Part shown: piece after piece, positions 1 through 7,634 of the stretch
Numbering within the stretch: the first letter of the stretch is position 1
How the letters are laid out: each line of letters starts with the position of its first letter
From: Virgisporangium aliadipatigenens
GTDB lineage: Bacteria; Actinomycetota; Actinomycetes; Mycobacteriales; Micromonosporaceae
Assembly (NCBI RefSeq): GCF_016863615.1
Contig: NZ_BOPF01000023.1
Span: 62,001-126,000 of the forward strand
Reading direction: 5' to 3'
Length of the DNA stretch: 64,000 bases
Notes under the pieces: generated by a model
What the model saw: the letters and a program-made list of their open reading frames with translations, nothing else
Databases searched by the model: none
Told to the model about the DNA's origin: nothing
Made by a program: the position numbers and the translations under genes

Positions 1-153
1 TCCAGCAGCAACTTCCCCCGGTACGACCGCAACACCAACAACGGCGGCACCCTCGCTGCCACGACGGAGCCCCGGGTCGCGCGCAATCGGATCTTCCACG
101 GACCGACCCGACCCAGCCGGCTGACGCTACCGGTGATCGCGAGGCCCCGATGA
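1..153 (+). CDS. CocE/NonD-type hydrolase, C-terminal end (partial)
   Basis: Reading frame 1 is open from the window edge and ends at TGA 151-153, giving about 50 residues. The peptide SSSNFPRYDRNTNNGG, followed further on by IFHGPTRPSRLTLPV, resembles the C-terminal jelly-roll end of CocE/NonD (peptidase S15) hydrolases, which usually end with SSxFPRxDRNxN and HxxxxPSxLxLPV. These enzymes are alpha/beta-hydrolases acting on esters or acyl-peptides. The 5' part with the catalytic triad lies outside the window. It converges on the next gene with 17 bp between them. Confidence 0.7.
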   Translation, partial: SSSNFPRYDRNTNNGGTLAATTEPRVARNRIFHGPTRPSRLTLPVIARPR

Positions 154-170
154 GTGCGGAGGCCGCGGTC

Positions 171-962
171 TCAGGCGGGCCTGCCGACCAGCGACACGAC
201 GAGCGCCGCCAGCCGACCCGCCGGCACCTCCGACCCCGACATCCGTCGGGTGCGCCGCGCCAGTTCGTTCAGTTGAACGGCCGCGTCCCGGCGGGATCCC
301 CGCAGCGAAGGCGCCCGCAACTGCCAGCCGCCGATCTCGTCGGCCGCGTGCGTGTCGGCGATCTCCAGCAGCCGGTAGATGTCCTCGACGTCCCTGGCCT
401 GCAGCCGCGAACCGTAGGAGAGCGCCTTGACGACGAGTGCGAGCTCGACCGTCGGCACCCGGACCGTGAACTCCAGGACGGCGCCGTCCAGCAGCCGAGC
501 GCTCACGTCGATCACGATCGGGTCGGCGGCCAGCACCGGAGCCAGACCCGGTGCGGCGTCGAACGCCCGTCCGCCGTACTCCTCGGGCCGGAATCGCCCG
601 TCGAGCGACGGCACGAGCAGGTCGACGGCGAGCTCCGGAACGGGCGCACCGGCGGCGGCGAGCTCGGGGACCGCTCGCGCGTAGCTGTTGCCGCTGGTGG
701 CGGCGTAGCCGCGATCGAGCAACCGCTGGTGAACGACGCCCGAGCCGGCCAGTTCGGTGGTGATCGCCGCGTCGGTGTCCCGCGTGCGGCGGGCTCCGAT
801 CCCGGGCACCGGGAACGCCGCCAGCAGCAGCGACGCCATCTGGCCGCCGATGATGCGCACATTCTGGTCGGCGGTTATCTCGCTGACCTCCGCGAGCGAC
901 CGGAACGACAGGTCGTCCGCGTAGGAGGTGGCGGCGAGCGCGATGCGGCGCCTCAGGTCCAC
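171..962 (-). CDS. AbiEii-like nucleotidyltransferase (putative toxin)
   Basis: 263 residues. Near residues 39-64 there is a GG pair followed by R-x-T-x-D-x-D (R58, T60, D62, D64), the active-site pattern of MNT/AbiEii-type nucleotidyltransferases. AbiEii proteins transfer nucleotides to tRNA or other acceptors and act as toxins of type IV toxin-antitoxin systems. Its ATG overlaps the end of the upstream winged-helix gene by 10 bp, so the two are translationally coupled, with the regulator-like gene first as in abiE operons. The family assignment comes from motif and context, so a plain nucleotidyltransferase-fold protein without toxicity remains possible. Confidence 0.6.
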   Translation of the reverse strand: MDLRRRIALAATSYADDLSFRSLAEVSEITADQNVRIIGGQMASLLLAAFPVPGIGARRTRDTDAAITTELAGSGVVHQRLLDRGYAATSGNSYARAVPELAAAGAPVPELAVDLLVPSLDGRFRPEEYGGRAFDAAPGLAPVLAADPIVIDVSARLLDGAVLEFTVRVPTVELALVVKALSYGSRLQARDVEDIYRLLEIADTHAADEIGGWQLRAPSLRGSRRDAAVQLNELARRTRRMSGSEVPAGRLAALVVSLVGRPA

Positions 963-1939
963 AGCGGCTCCCGCAGGGCCCGCTCACGCAGCTGCTCCAC
1001 GGCCGACTCGACATCCCCGCCGGGCGACCGCCGCAGGTCCCACGCCGTGATCAACGGATCGGCGTACCGCCGCGGTGCACCGCCGCCGGTCGACGGCCAT
1101 TCGCGGGCCATGGCCGGAACCGTCGGATCGGCCGGCGTCCGCAGCTCGACCGTCGCGTCCACGGCTCGGGCGGCTGCGAACCCGTGCTCCTCCAGCGGCG
1201 GCTGGTCGGTGACATAGGCGACGACGCGGCCCGGGCGCCGCCACGGCGCGTAGAAGTCGGCGGCGAGGTCGCCGGAAATCACCGGCGGGTCCGGCGCTGC
1301 GCGGTGGAGGCGGCCGAGCTGAGCGGTGATGTCGTCGGCCGCCAGCCAGTACGTGGTCAGGCCGCGCGGGCCCGGGTACTCCGCCATGAACCGGTCCCAA
1401 CACGCGGCGCGATCGACCGCCCGCCACTTGGTCGCGGCGCGCTTCATCAGGTCGTCGAGCAGCGGCAGTTGCTTGCCGACGGCGACGTGCGAGACGCCGA
1501 TCCGGCGCGCGATCTCCGACTGCGACAGCGGTCCGGCGGCGCTGAGGGCGAACACCCGGAGGATCGCCAGCCGGGTCCAGCTGACGCGACCGGGCTGTAC
1601 GACCTGGCCGGTCCGATCGTCGTCGGCGTGGTGCAGCTCGCCGTCGACACAGACGACGGCGTCGTCGACGGCCGCGTAGGCGATGCGGTGATCCTCCCGG
1701 GCCGCCTGCTTCAACGCCCGGCCCGCGCGGGCGACCACGAAGAGAAGCCCGTCGGTGTGGGGCCGGAGTGCCGCGAGTGCCCGCTGGATCTCGTGCGGGC
1801 TCGGCGAATGCCGCAGCAGCAGCACCTGGCGGCGGGACCACCGACGTCGGCCGGCACTGATCTCCACCTCGGCGCTGCCCACGATCCGTCGATCCAGGCC
1901 GGCGTCCAGCAGCAACTCCACCCCGTCGCTGCTCTCCAT
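953..1939 (-). CDS. Winged-helix protein, AbiEi-like partner (putative antitoxin/autoregulator)
   Basis: 328 residues. The segment at about residues 125-170 contains SQSEIARRIGVSHVAVGKQL, a clear helix-turn-helix. The rest is a mixed alpha/beta domain that I do not recognise with certainty. It precedes and overlaps the nucleotidyltransferase gene, the order seen for the AbiEi antitoxin and AbiEii toxin. A 33-bp palindrome starts 9 bp upstream of the ATG, and a -10-like TACGAT (complement of 1946-1951) sits 6 nt before the start codon, indicating a leaderless, probably autorepressed transcript. Autoregulation through inverted repeats is known for AbiEi; here it is inferred. Confidence 0.55.
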   Translation of the reverse strand: MESSDGVELLLDAGLDRRIVGSAEVEISAGRRRWSRRQVLLLRHSPSPHEIQRALAALRPHTDGLLFVVARAGRALKQAAREDHRIAYAAVDDAVVCVDGELHHADDDRTGQVVQPGRVSWTRLAILRVFALSAAGPLSQSEIARRIGVSHVAVGKQLPLLDDLMKRAATKWRAVDRAACWDRFMAEYPGPRGLTTYWLAADDITAQLGRLHRAAPDPPVISGDLAADFYAPWRRPGRVVAYVTDQPPLEEHGFAAARAVDATVELRTPADPTVPAMAREWPSTGGGAPRRYADPLITAWDLRRSPGGDVESAVEQLRERALREPLWT

Positions 1940-1948
1940 CCGCCGATC

Positions 1949-1981
1949 GTAACCTACCTAGAAAGTTTCCAGGTAGGTTAC
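1949..1981. promoter_or_regulatory. 33-bp near-perfect palindromic operator
   Basis: GTAACCTACCT (1949-1959) and AGGTAGGTTAC (1971-1981) are perfect 11-bp inverted arms. The centre is itself GAAA-G-TTTC, leaving one mismatched pair. The site overlaps the -10 of the minus-strand AbiEi-like gene and lies 67 bp upstream of the plus-strand lipoprotein gene. It is clearly less GC-rich than its surroundings. It is probably the binding site of the AbiEi-like winged-helix protein. Confidence 0.7.
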
Positions 1982-2048
1982 AGACGCCCGTCGCCGGATG
2001 TCCCCGAAAGCCCCGTTCGTACGTAATGCAGCGCATACGCTCCGCTTT

Positions 2049-3110
2049 ATGGACCACCTGCGCACCCGCCTCGGCGCGTTTTCGGCGGCCGCTCTGTTGC
2101 TCCTGTCGACCGCCGCGTGCAGCGATGCCGACAACACCGAGAAGGCGTCGTCCGTGACCAGCGGCCCGGCCACGAAGACGATCGTGGCGGCGGCGAACGC
2201 GTTCCTGGGGAAGCTGAGCGGCAGTGAGAAGAGCAGCGTGCTCTTCGCCCGCGACGACAAGGCCCAGAAGCAGCGGTGGTCGGATCTTCCCGAGGGGCTG
2301 TTCGAGCGCAAAGGCCTGATGGTCGGAAACCTCGACCAGGCCAAGGTCGACGCGTTCCTCGCGGTGATGAAGGCGACGCTGAGCGCCGAGGGCTACGCGC
2401 GGGTGATGGCCGAGTGGGCGGCCGACGACGCGCTGGCCGGCAGCGAGAACGGCGGTGGCGGCCAGGGAATGAGGTACGGGAAGAAGTACTACTGGATCGG
2501 CATCATCGGCGAACCGTCGGAGAGCGCGCCGTGGCAGTGGCAGTTCGGCGGGCACCATGTGACGGTCAACGCCACGATCAAGGGCGATGACCTGTCGTTG
2601 ACACCCAGCTTCATCGGCGCCCAGCCGACGAACTACGCCGCGAACGGCGACGCCGTCCGGCCGCTCGGTGACATCGAGGACGCGGCGTTCGCGTTCGTCA
2701 ACTCGCTCAACGACGCCGACAAGAGCAAGGCCGTCCTCGGCGGGACCCCGATCGACCTGGTGCTCGGCCCCGGCCAGGAGTGCCGGACGATCCGGTCGGA
2801 AGGGCTCCCCGGCTCGGGGATGGAGGCCGAGCAGCAGGAGTCGCTCATCAGGCTGATCAACCTCTACGCCGGGCTGGCCAACGACGAGGACGTGGTCGCC
2901 CGTCAGGCACAGCTGCGGGCGGACCTGCCGAACACCCACTTCGCCTGGTACGGGCCGACCACCGCCGGCACCGCCGCGTACTTCCGGGTCACCGGCCCGC
3001 ACCTGGTCATCGAGTACTCGCCGCAGTCGATGGGCGGCGACGCGGTGGAGCACATCCACGGCGTCTATCGCGACCCGACGAACGACTACGGCGGCACGGT
3101 CTGCTCGTGA
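2049..3110 (+). CDS. DUF3500-type lipoprotein
   Basis: About 353 residues from the ATG at 2049; an earlier in-frame ATG at 1998 would put 17 unlikely residues before the signal peptide. The N-terminus is a lipoprotein signal ending in the lipobox LSTAAC, so the protein is predicted to be anchored on the outer face of the membrane. The body resembles DUF3500 proteins, in which a WYGP-type motif and a C-terminal HIHGVYRDPxNDYG segment are conserved. The function of the family is not known. It is divergent from the AbiE-like operon and may share its operator region. Confidence 0.7.
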   Translation: MDHLRTRLGAFSAAALLLLSTAACSDADNTEKASSVTSGPATKTIVAAANAFLGKLSGSEKSSVLFARDDKAQKQRWSDLPEGLFERKGLMVGNLDQAKVDAFLAVMKATLSAEGYARVMAEWAADDALAGSENGGGGQGMRYGKKYYWIGIIGEPSESAPWQWQFGGHHVTVNATIKGDDLSLTPSFIGAQPTNYAANGDAVRPLGDIEDAAFAFVNSLNDADKSKAVLGGTPIDLVLGPGQECRTIRSEGLPGSGMEAEQQESLIRLINLYAGLANDEDVVARQAQLRADLPNTHFAWYGPTTAGTAAYFRVTGPHLVIEYSPQSMGGDAVEHIHGVYRDPTNDYGGTVCS

Positions 3111-3174
3111 CGCCTCCCGGCAGCGGTCCGCGAGGCCGCCACGGGCAGACCCCGCCCGGCGCACGCGAAGGCGG

Positions 3175-3205
3175 TTGACCTCAACCTCGGTTGAGCTCCT
3201 AGCGT
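3175..3205 (+). promoter_or_regulatory. MerR/SoxR-type promoter with 19-bp spacer
   Basis: A -35 TTGACC (3175-3180) and a -10 TAGCGT (3200-3205) are separated by 19 bp. The spacer carries the palindrome CTCAACC-TC-GGTTGAG (3180-3195). An overlong spacer filled by a dyad is the signature of promoters activated by MerR-family regulators through DNA distortion. The ATG at 3213 is 7 nt after the -10, so the mRNA should be leaderless. No MerR gene lies nearby in the window. Confidence 0.75.
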
Positions 3206-3212
3206 CGCCGTC

Positions 3213-4124
3213 ATGCGAGCGATACAGGTGGACGGGTTCGGGGGTCCGGAGGTGCTGCGGGCGGTCGAGCTGCCCGATCCGGTGCCCGCCGAAGGCGAGG
3301 TGATCGTGCGAGCCGAGGCCGTCGACACGATCCATGTGGAGACCCGGATCCGCGCGGGGCTGGCCGAGTGGTTCGGCATCAGGCCGCCCTACATCCCCGG
3401 CGGAGCAGCCGGGGGAACGGTGGTCAGCCCCGGCCCCTGGCACGGAAAACGGGTCGTCGCCGCCCCCGGTACCAGGGGCACCTACGCGGAGCTGGTGCGC
3501 GCCGAGGTCGAACGCCTCGTGCCGATCCCCGACGGCCTCTCCACCAGGGAGGCGACGGCCCTGGCCCACGACGGCGTGACCGCCATGGGCATCCTCGACG
3601 GCGTCGGGGTCCGGCGGGGCGACCGAGTGCTGATCCTGGCGGCCGCCGGCGGCATGGGAACGCTGCTCGTCCAGCTCACGAAGGCGCTCGGCGCGCACGT
3701 GACGGGTGCGGCGCGCGGCGCGCAGAAGCTGGCGCTGGTGCGCAGCCTCGGCGCCGACGCGGCGGTCGACTACACGGCCGGCGGCTGGACGGAACGGGTC
3801 GGCCCGGTCGACGTTCTCTTGGACGGCGCCGGCGGCGCACTCGGTGAGCGGGCGTTCGAACTGGTGGCGCCGGGCGGGCGGGTGTCGATTCACGGCGCGG
3901 CGAGCGGCGCCTTCGCGGCCGTCGCGCCGCGGGACGGCATCGCCGTGCGCACCATCGCCGACGTGCAGTTCCCGGCGGCGGAGCTGGTGCGGCTGGCGGC
4001 GCGGGCGTTCGCCGGCACGGCCCGGCCGGTGATCGCGCGGGAGTATCCGCTCGCCGAGGCCGCCGAGGCGCACCGGGCGATCGAGGCGCGCGCCGTCGCG
4101 GGAAAGGTCCTGCTGATCCCCTAG
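3213..4124 (+). CDS. Zinc-independent medium-chain NADPH:quinone reductase-like oxidoreductase
   Basis: 303 residues with the layout of the MDR superfamily: an N-terminal GroES-like domain beginning MRAIQVDGFGGPEVL and a Rossmann domain with AAAGGMGTLLVQLTKALGA at about residues 145-165. Structural and catalytic zinc cysteines are absent, which fits the quinone-reductase branch. Such enzymes use NADPH to reduce quinones or enones. The MerR-type promoter in front suggests induction by a redox-active or toxic compound. The physiological substrate cannot be told from sequence. Confidence 0.85.
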   Translation: MRAIQVDGFGGPEVLRAVELPDPVPAEGEVIVRAEAVDTIHVETRIRAGLAEWFGIRPPYIPGGAAGGTVVSPGPWHGKRVVAAPGTRGTYAELVRAEVERLVPIPDGLSTREATALAHDGVTAMGILDGVGVRRGDRVLILAAAGGMGTLLVQLTKALGAHVTGAARGAQKLALVRSLGADAAVDYTAGGWTERVGPVDVLLDGAGGALGERAFELVAPGGRVSIHGAASGAFAAVAPRDGIAVRTIADVQFPAAELVRLAARAFAGTARPVIAREYPLAEAAEAHRAIEARAVAGKVLLIP

Positions 4125-4176
4125 CCCCGCAGCACGCGGGCCGCCGAAGCGCCGGCCGGCGGTGGGGCGCCGCCTC

Positions 4177-5577
4177 TCAGGACGGTCGCAGCAGGTCGGC
4201 GATCGTGGCGATGCCGTCGTGGATGTCGTCGACGGTCACGTTGCCGAACCCCAGGACCAGACGCGCCGGGGCCGTGGGATCGGAGACCGCGCGGAAGCCG
4301 TTCAGGCCGTGGAGGCCGATCGAGCGCTCCGCCGCCGCGGCGACGACGGCGTTCTCGCCGAGGCCGTCGGGCAGCCGCGCCACGGCGTGGAACCCGGCCG
4401 CCAGCCCGTGCAGCGACACCCGCGGGGCGTGGCGGTTCAGCGCCTCGACGAGGGCGGCCCGGCGTTGCGCGTACCGGCGGCGCACGGTGCGCAGGTGGCG
4501 TTCGTAGCGGCCGGTGTCGAGGAGGTGCGCGAGGGCCTCCTGGTCGATGGCCGGCGCGCCGCGGTCGACCAGCCGCTTGCGTTCCCGAACGGCGTCGAGC
4601 AGGCGCGCCGGACAGAGCATCCAGCCGAGCCGCAGGGCGGGTGCGAGCGACTTGCTCGTCGAGCCGAGCAGCACGACGCGTTCGGGGGCGAGGCCCTGCA
4701 GCGCGCCGACGGGACTGCGGTCGTAGCGGAACTCCGCGTCGTAGTCGTCCTCGACGATCACGCCGTCCCGGGCACCGGCCCAGGCGATCAACGCCCGCCG
4801 GCGCGCCGGGGTCAGCACGACTCCGGTCGGTGACTGGTGGGCCGGGGTGACGATCACCGCCCGGGCCCCGGTGGCGTCCAGCGCGGACACGTCGATGCCG
4901 TCGTCGTCGACCGGCACCGGCACCGCGTCGAGCCCGACCGCCGCCGCCAGAACGCGGCACTCGGCGTCGCCGGGATCCTCGACGGCGACGGTGCGCAGCC
5001 CGCGTTCGGCCAGGGCGTGCAGCGTCAGGTACAGCCCCTGCTGGTAGCCCGAACAGATCACCGTCGACGCCGCCCCGGCGCACGCCGCGCGCACCCGGCC
5101 CAGGTAACCCGCTAACACGGTGCGCAGCACCGCGGAGCCCGCCGGATCGCCGTACCCGTGTCGTTCGACCGGAAGAAGGCGGCACACGTGCTGGACCGCG
5201 CGGCTCCACTCGGTGGCCGGGAAGCTCGAGAGGTCGGGGACTCCGGGACGGAAGTCGATGCGCGGGCGGCGCCGCGGGGCGTCGACCACGGCGGGCGCGG
5301 CGCTGCGACCCGCGTCGCCGGACACGCGCGTATCGCCGCCCGCCCGGGTGACGACGTATCCCTCGGAACGCAGCTGCGCGTAACACTCCGTCACGAGCCC
5401 GCGAGAAATGCCGAGGTCGCGGGCGAGCCCGCGGGACGACGGGAGCCGCTGGCCCGGGGCGAGCCGGCCGGTGCGGATCGCGTCGCGCAGCTCGCGCTCG
5501 AGCTGGGCCCGCAGCGGCCGGTCCCGGTCGATCGACAGCAGCACCTCGCGCGGCGAACTGGTCCACTCCGACGTCAT
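4177..5577 (-). CDS. MocR/PdxR-family transcriptional regulator (GntR wHTH + aminotransferase fold)
   Basis: 466 residues. Residues ~15-80 form a GntR-type winged helix (PSSRGLARDLGISRGLVTECY). Residues ~110-460 have the fold type I aminotransferase domain with the PLP-binding lysine in STSKSLAP (K309) and the cofactor-contact segment IVEDDYDAEFRY. MocR proteins bind PLP and control vitamin B6, GABA, taurine or transporter genes. It is divergent from an MFS gene with only 47 bp between starts, so that exporter is the likely target. TAAGGT (complement of 5586-5591) lies 8 nt before the ATG, suggesting a leaderless transcript. Confidence 0.88.
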   Translation of the reverse strand: MTSEWTSSPREVLLSIDRDRPLRAQLERELRDAIRTGRLAPGQRLPSSRGLARDLGISRGLVTECYAQLRSEGYVVTRAGGDTRVSGDAGRSAAPAVVDAPRRRPRIDFRPGVPDLSSFPATEWSRAVQHVCRLLPVERHGYGDPAGSAVLRTVLAGYLGRVRAACAGAASTVICSGYQQGLYLTLHALAERGLRTVAVEDPGDAECRVLAAAVGLDAVPVPVDDDGIDVSALDATGARAVIVTPAHQSPTGVVLTPARRRALIAWAGARDGVIVEDDYDAEFRYDRSPVGALQGLAPERVVLLGSTSKSLAPALRLGWMLCPARLLDAVRERKRLVDRGAPAIDQEALAHLLDTGRYERHLRTVRRRYAQRRAALVEALNRHAPRVSLHGLAAGFHAVARLPDGLGENAVVAAAAERSIGLHGLNGFRAVSDPTAPARLVLGFGNVTVDDIHDGIATIADLLRPS

Positions 5578-5580
5578 GCA

Positions 5581-5618
5581 ACCGGACCTTACGTGTGGAC
5601 CGGTCGGCTTCCTACGGT
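5581..5618. promoter_or_regulatory. Divergent MocR/MFS promoter region with repeated GGACC boxes
   Basis: The 47-bp intergenic stretch has the direct repeat GGACC at 5584-5588 and 5597-5601 and the inverted pair ACCGG (5581-5585)/CCGGT (5600-5604). These flank TTACGT, and a -10 TACGGT (5613-5618) lies 6 nt before the MFS ATG. MocR regulators commonly bind direct repeats between divergent genes, so this is the probable binding region. The exact operator is inferred. Confidence 0.45.
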
Positions 5619-5624
5619 CGTGTC

Positions 5625-6743
5625 ATGGTCTCCACCGACGCGAAGCGCGAACCGCTTCTCACCGGCCCCGTCCTCGCGCTGCTCGGAACGGTCGTCGGCG
5701 CCCTCGCCAGCTTCTACCTGCTGCTTTCCGTGGTGCCGGAGTACGCGGTCCGGGGCGGCTGGGGCACCCGCGGGGCCGGGCTGTGCACGGCGGCGCTCAT
5801 GTTCGGCACGGTGCTGACCGAATTGGCCGCGCCCGCGCTGATCGGCCGCTTCGGCTACCGGTCGGTGATCACCGTGGCGCTGCTGCTGCTCGGGGCGCCG
5901 GCGGTCGGATTGGCGTTCACGGCGTCGGGGTTCGCGCTGGTGGCGGCCTGTCTGCTGCGGGGCGCCGGCATCGGGGTCGTCTTCGTGGCGGGCTCCGCCC
6001 TCGCCGCCGAACTGGCACCACCCGGTCGTCGCGGCGAGGTGCTCGGGATCTTCGGGGTGGCGGCCGGCGCACCCTCGATCGTCTTTCTCCCGTCCGGCGT
6101 CTGGCTGAGCGAGCACATCGGGTACGCGCCGGTGTTCGTGACGGCCGGCGCGCTCGCTCTGCTCGCCACGCTCGCGGTCCGGCGGCTGCCCGCCGCCCCG
6201 ATGCCCGCCGCGGAACCCGGTTCGGCCGGCGGCCTCGGCGCGCTGACCGTCGCCTTCGGTGTGATCGCGACGGCGGCCGGGGTGCTGCCGACGTTCCTGC
6301 CGTTGGGTACCCGGCTCGCCGCGCTCGCGCTGCTGATCCAGTCGTGCGTGACGCCGTTCGCGCGGTGGGCGGTGAGCCGCGCGCCCGAACGCCACCACCG
6401 GCCGCTGCTCCTGGCCGGCGTCGCGCTGGCGTCGGCGGGTGTGCTCGGCATGGTCCGGGCGGCGGACGTGGTGCCGCTGGTCGTGGCGTCGGTGCTGTTC
6501 GGGGCCGGGTTCGGGATGGTGCAGCACGTGACGCTGGCGCTGATGTTCGCGCGCGTGCCGACCTCGGGGTACCGGCGGGTGAGCATGCTGTGGAACATCG
6601 CGTACGACGCGGGGATGGGGGTCGGCGCGGTGGCGTTCGGGGCCCTGGTCGCCCGGAACGGCTTCGCACCGGCGTACGCGCTGCTCGCGGCGGTCATGCT
6701 GGCGGTGCTACTCCCGCTCGCGCGAGCGACCCGCCGCGCCTGA
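5625..6743 (+). CDS. MFS transporter
   Basis: About 372 residues from the ATG at 5625; an upstream in-frame ATG at 5595 lies in the promoter. The hydrophobicity pattern gives about 12 membrane helices. GxxADRxGR-type signatures are weak, but a typical MFS loop is present at GRFGYRS after helix 2 and WNIAYDAGMGVGAVAFG in the C-terminal half, as in drug exporters. It is probably a proton-coupled efflux pump in the cell membrane controlled by the divergent MocR regulator. The substrate is unknown. Confidence 0.82.
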   Translation: MVSTDAKREPLLTGPVLALLGTVVGALASFYLLLSVVPEYAVRGGWGTRGAGLCTAALMFGTVLTELAAPALIGRFGYRSVITVALLLLGAPAVGLAFTASGFALVAACLLRGAGIGVVFVAGSALAAELAPPGRRGEVLGIFGVAAGAPSIVFLPSGVWLSEHIGYAPVFVTAGALALLATLAVRRLPAAPMPAAEPGSAGGLGALTVAFGVIATAAGVLPTFLPLGTRLAALALLIQSCVTPFARWAVSRAPERHHRPLLLAGVALASAGVLGMVRAADVVPLVVASVLFGAGFGMVQHVTLALMFARVPTSGYRRVSMLWNIAYDAGMGVGAVAFGALVARNGFAPAYALLAAVMLAVLLPLARATRRA

Positions 6744-6768
6744 GCCGCCCGTCGCTGGCGGACCCCGT

Positions 6769-6847
6769 GCGTCGATCTTGCAGTTGTGGTGCCGGATACG
6801 TTCGGTTTCGGTGCAGGGTGTCCGCGCCACAACTGCAAGATCGACGC
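6769..6847. repeat. Inverted-repeat element, copy 1 (21-bp perfect arms)
   Basis: The left arm 6769-6789 and right arm 6827-6847 are perfect 21-bp inverted complements (core GATCTTGCAGTTGTGG) around a 37-bp centre. A second copy with the same core is at 11895-11965 with an unrelated centre of the same size. The element lies between the MFS and TetR genes and could fold into a long hairpin, acting as a terminator or being a REP/MITE-like sequence. No ORF of its own is evident. Confidence 0.75.
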
Positions 6848-6869
6848 GGCCGACATACCCCGGGGGAGA

Positions 6870-7544
6870 ATGGGCCGCGTGAAGAGACCGCTCACCCGGG
6901 ACCGGGTGCTCCGCGCGGCCGTGCGGGTCGCCGACGAGGGCGGCCTCGGCGCGCTGACGATGCGCCGGCTGGCCGAGGTCCTGGGCGCCGAGGCGATGTC
7001 CCTCTACTACCACGTGCGCAACAAGGAGGAGGTGCTCGACGGCGTCGTCGAGGTCATCACGTCGGAGATCAACGACCTGGTGGACAAGATCGACCTGCCG
7101 TCCGAGGGCGCGGCCTGGAAGGCGGCCGTGCGCACCCGCATCCTGACCGCGCGCGAGGTGTTCCTGCGCCATCCGTGGGCGACGGGGGTGTTCGAGTCGC
7201 GGACGAGCTCCAATCCGGCGGTGCTGCGGTACAACGACGGCATGGTCCGGCTGCTGCGCGACGGCGGCTTCACGCACGACCAGATCCACCATGCGCTGCA
7301 CGCGCTGGGGAGCCGGTCGCTCGGGTTCACGCAGGAGCTGTTCGACCCGGGCACGGGGCCGGTGACCGAGGAGTCGTTGGCGGCGCTGCGCGGGATGGCC
7401 GACGCGTTCCCCCATCTCGTCAGCATGTTGACGGAGATCGCGCACGACGACCCGGACTCGACGCTGGGCTGGTGCGACGACCAGAAGGAGTTCGAGTTCG
7501 GGCTCGACCTCATCCTCGACGGACTGGACCGCCTCCGCGCCTGA
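6870..7544 (+). CDS. TetR-family transcriptional regulator
   Basis: About 224 residues starting at ATG 6870 (GGGGGAG upstream); GTG 6879 is an alternative. Residues ~10-60 form the TetR helix-turn-helix (GALTMRRLAEVLGAEAMSLY followed by YHVRNKEEVLDG). The remainder is helical, like TetR_C ligand domains. It is followed by a reductase gene whose promoter holds three identical-type palindromes, making that gene the likely regulated target. A perfect CCCCTAGGGG palindrome (7548-7557) lies just after the stop codon. Confidence 0.88.
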   Translation: MGRVKRPLTRDRVLRAAVRVADEGGLGALTMRRLAEVLGAEAMSLYYHVRNKEEVLDGVVEVITSEINDLVDKIDLPSEGAAWKAAVRTRILTAREVFLRHPWATGVFESRTSSNPAVLRYNDGMVRLLRDGGFTHDQIHHALHALGSRSLGFTQELFDPGTGPVTEESLAALRGMADAFPHLVSMLTEIAHDDPDSTLGWCDDQKEFEFGLDLILDGLDRLRA

Positions 7545-7575
7545 ATTCCCCTAGGGGACAGCTCTGATTGCTCGT

Positions 7576-7624
7576 CTTACGTCGTAAGGCTACCTTACGT
7601 CGTAAGGCATTCTTACAACGTAAG
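7576..7624 (+). promoter_or_regulatory. Three phased CTTAC-N3-GTAAG operators
   Basis: CTTACGTCGTAAG occurs at 7576-7588 and 7594-7606, and CTTACAACGTAAG at 7612-7624. The centres are exactly 18 bp apart. The first two overlap a possible promoter (TTGCTC 7568-7573, TACCTT 7591-7596), and the third runs into the GGGAG ribosome binding site ahead of ATG 7635. The arrangement suggests cooperative binding of a TetR-type repressor on one DNA face, probably the product of the upstream gene. Confidence 0.8.
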
Positions 7625-7634
7625 GGAGCGATCA

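Noticed and set aside
984-4073. 1029-residue minus-strand open frame
   Set aside because: It spans several well-supported genes in other frames and has the Arg/Gly/Pro-rich composition of a GC-rich shadow frame.
7547-7558. TCCCCTAGGGGA as a terminator
   Set aside because: The palindrome has no loop and no U-run; it may be a protein site, but nothing decides this.
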